From positions 1 through 38,025 of the forward strand of contig JAFCDT010000008.1 in NCBI GenBank assembly GCA_017609525.1: a stretch of DNA of 38,025 nucleotides, read 5' to 3'. This stretch comes from Candidatus Woesearchaeota archaeon. GTDB taxonomy: Archaea; Nanobdellota; Nanobdellia; SCGC-AAA011-G17; JACPNG01. Shown here piece by piece: positions 36,375-38,025 of the stretch. A program made the position numbers and the translations under genes. Positions within the stretch are counted from its first letter, which is position 1. Every line of letters begins with the position of its first letter. The notes beneath the pieces are model-generated. The model was not told the origin of the DNA. It ran no database searches and was given only the letters and a program-made list of their open reading frames with translations.

Positions 36375-38025
36375 ATCTTTAGGCTAACAACTTTAGAAAT
36401 TTCGTTTTGCATTGATACTCCATAAATTTGATCTGCTTCTGTAATTACTGCATCATTATGAGAAATAACAATGTATTGTGAGTTATTTGCATATTTCTGA
36501 ATTAGCTTAGATACGATCTCAGAATTCTTCTTGTCCAGTGCTGCATCAACCTCATCAAAGAAATAAAAAGATGATGGAGAATATTCTTGTATGGAAAAGA
36601 TAAAGGCCAGGGCCGCCATTGTTTTTTCTCCTCCAGATAGGGATCTTATATCCAGGAATTTATTACCAACTATCCTAACTTTAATATCCAAGCCTGCATC
36701 AAAAATTGTTTCTGGTTCTTCTAATTCCAGGTGTGCTGTTCCTTTTGTTGAGAGTTCTTGGAAGATTCTTTTGAAATTATTATTTATTTCATTATAGGTT
36801 TTCATGAATAGGTCTTTCTTTTTACTGTCGATTTCTTGCATCATATCAAGAACATCATTTTTCTCTAGTTTTAGTTTTTCTACTTTGTCTACTATTTTTT
36901 GGTATTCTTTTTCAATATCTTTATAGACCTCTAATGCTTTTAGATTAACATTGCCTAATCTATTCAGAGAAGCTTCTGCATTTCTTATTCTATACTTTAA
37001 TTCCTCTAAACTTAATCCCTTTTTCAGCTTAACATCAATAAAATCTTCAAATTCTTTATTTAATCCTTCTAATTCTGCTGTTATTTTTGCTTTTTCTAGA
37101 GACAGATTATTTTTTCTATATTCTAAACCCTTTATTTTTTCCTCTTCTCTGACTATCTTTGTTTCTTTTTTGTTTATTTCTTCATTAAGCTTGTTTCTTT
37201 TTGAGAACATATTCTTAAAATTCGAATAGAATTTCTTTTCTGTTGTTTGATTTTGTTTTAGCTTAATCGTTTGTTCTTGTATTAGCCCTTTAAGTTCTTT
37301 GAGTTGTTGTATAAAGGTTTGTTTTTCTTTTTCTTGATCTTCTATGATTTTATTTATTCTTTCTTCTTCTTTTTTATAGATATTATTGATTTGCATATCT
37401 ATATTCTTGATATTTGTTCTTATTTCAGTTAGTTTATTACTAATTCTTTCTTTTTCTTGTTCTATTTTATCTAGATTGCCAGGTTTATCTCTTTGGAATT
37501 TTTCTTTGATATTCTCTTTTGATGACTTTAGGCTGTCTAATTTAGTTAGCGATGATTTTAGTTCTGAAGTTATTTTTGAAAGTTCCTTATTTGTTTGAGA
37601 AAGTTCTTTTTCAATATTTGCTGATTTACTTTTTAATTCTTTTATGTTCTTAAAATCTCCAATTTTTTCAAATTTGATAATTTCCCCTTCTAGCTCGGAT
37701 TTTTTCTGCTTTAATTCATGCATAATGTTCTCGTTTTCTAATCTTCTTTTTTCAAGTATATCAATAGATTCTTTTATTTTACTAACTTCTTCTTTTAATT
37801 TATTTAAATTGGAAGATATTTCTTTTTGTTTGAATCCTACTCCTGGTTTTCTATGGCCCCCCATCATTGCTCCGCTAGTTTCTAACAAAGTTCCATCCAA
37901 GGTTACCATTCTCGCTTTGCCAATACCTACTTTTCTTGCTGTTTCTAGATTTTCCAGCACCAATGTTGAACCAAATACATAACTGAAAATATTTTTGAAT
38001 TTATGATCAAAATCAATTAAATCTA
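36371..38025 (-). CDS. smc: Chromosome segregation protein SMC (C-terminal part; gene continues past window end)
   Basis: Hinge 'MVTLDGTLLETSGAMMGGHRKPG', coiled coil, 'LSGGEKTMAALAFIFSIQ...YFFDEVDAALDKKN'; frame stays open to 38025 (…DLIDFDHKFKNIFSYVFGSTLVLENLE). Confidence 0.93.
   Translation of the reverse strand, partial: DLIDFDHKFKNIFSYVFGSTLVLENLETARKVGIGKARMVTLDGTLLETSGAMMGGHRKPGVGFKQKEISSNLNKLKEEVSKIKESIDILEKRRLENENIMHELKQKKSELEGEIIKFEKIGDFKNIKELKSKSANIEKELSQTNKELSKITSELKSSLTKLDSLKSSKENIKEKFQRDKPGNLDKIEQEKERISNKLTEIRTNIKNIDMQINNIYKKEEERINKIIEDQEKEKQTFIQQLKELKGLIQEQTIKLKQNQTTEKKFYSNFKNMFSKRNKLNEEINKKETKIVREEEKIKGLEYRKNNLSLEKAKITAELEGLNKEFEDFIDVKLKKGLSLEELKYRIRNAEASLNRLGNVNLKALEVYKDIEKEYQKIVDKVEKLKLEKNDVLDMMQEIDSKKKDLFMKTYNEINNNFKRIFQELSTKGTAHLELEEPETIFDAGLDIKVRIVGNKFLDIRSLSGGEKTMAALAFIFSIQEYSPSSFYFFDEVDAALDKKNSEIVSKLIQKYANNSQYIVISHNDAVITEADQIYGVSMQNEISKVVSLKI

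Noticed and set aside
1-38025. CRISPR arrays, IS elements or prophage
   Set aside because: No regularly spaced repeats, transposase/integrase or phage structural genes seen; ORFs are mainly chromosomal housekeeping genes.

Overview
The window is an AT-rich archaeal chromosomal segment. Gene content and compactness (many small ORFs and ATGA overlaps, archaeal L37Ae/RpoP/prefoldin, GatD/GatE, SepF+FtsZ, cupin-type PGI) fit a DPANN/Woesearchaeota- or Pacearchaeota-like genome, but I cannot prove the lineage from the sequence alone. Left end: information-processing genes (L37Ae, RpoP, prefoldin beta, UPF0147, SepF), then a five-gene operon (GbsR-like HTH, MacB-type ATPase, COG1361-like membrane-anchored protein, two tandem FtsX/MacB permeases). 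Middle: guanylate kinase, MscS-like channel, degenerate OBG/TGS GTPase, MPGP-type HAD phosphatase plus GH15-like enzyme, glnA/Lrp divergent pair, PHP protein, gatE-PGI(cupin)-gatD, ftsZ, nitroreductase, ATP-dependent DNA ligase, TrmB-like regulator. Then a fermentative/redox cluster (KorA/KorB-like oxidoreductase, TrxR/FNR-like flavoprotein, malic enzyme, ACD alpha subunit) next to a frame-disrupted cysteine desulfurase. Right end: envelope/redox locus (glutaredoxin, HtrA, Tyr-rich secreted protein, DUF1461-like, anchored thioredoxin, Lgt), an HTH+PIN pair, tRNA-Trp(CCA), a predicted surface protein, Dus and a partial SMC. No CRISPR array, IS element or prophage was recognised. Best leads: the cysteine desulfurase broken at a 6-nt microhomology; the HTH+PIN pair; a bacterial-type Lgt in an archaeon; a Cys-rich membrane protein; a zinc-knuckle-like insert in malic enzyme; a GatE apparently lacking its GAD insertion; and a GH15-like gene with no canonical start codon.
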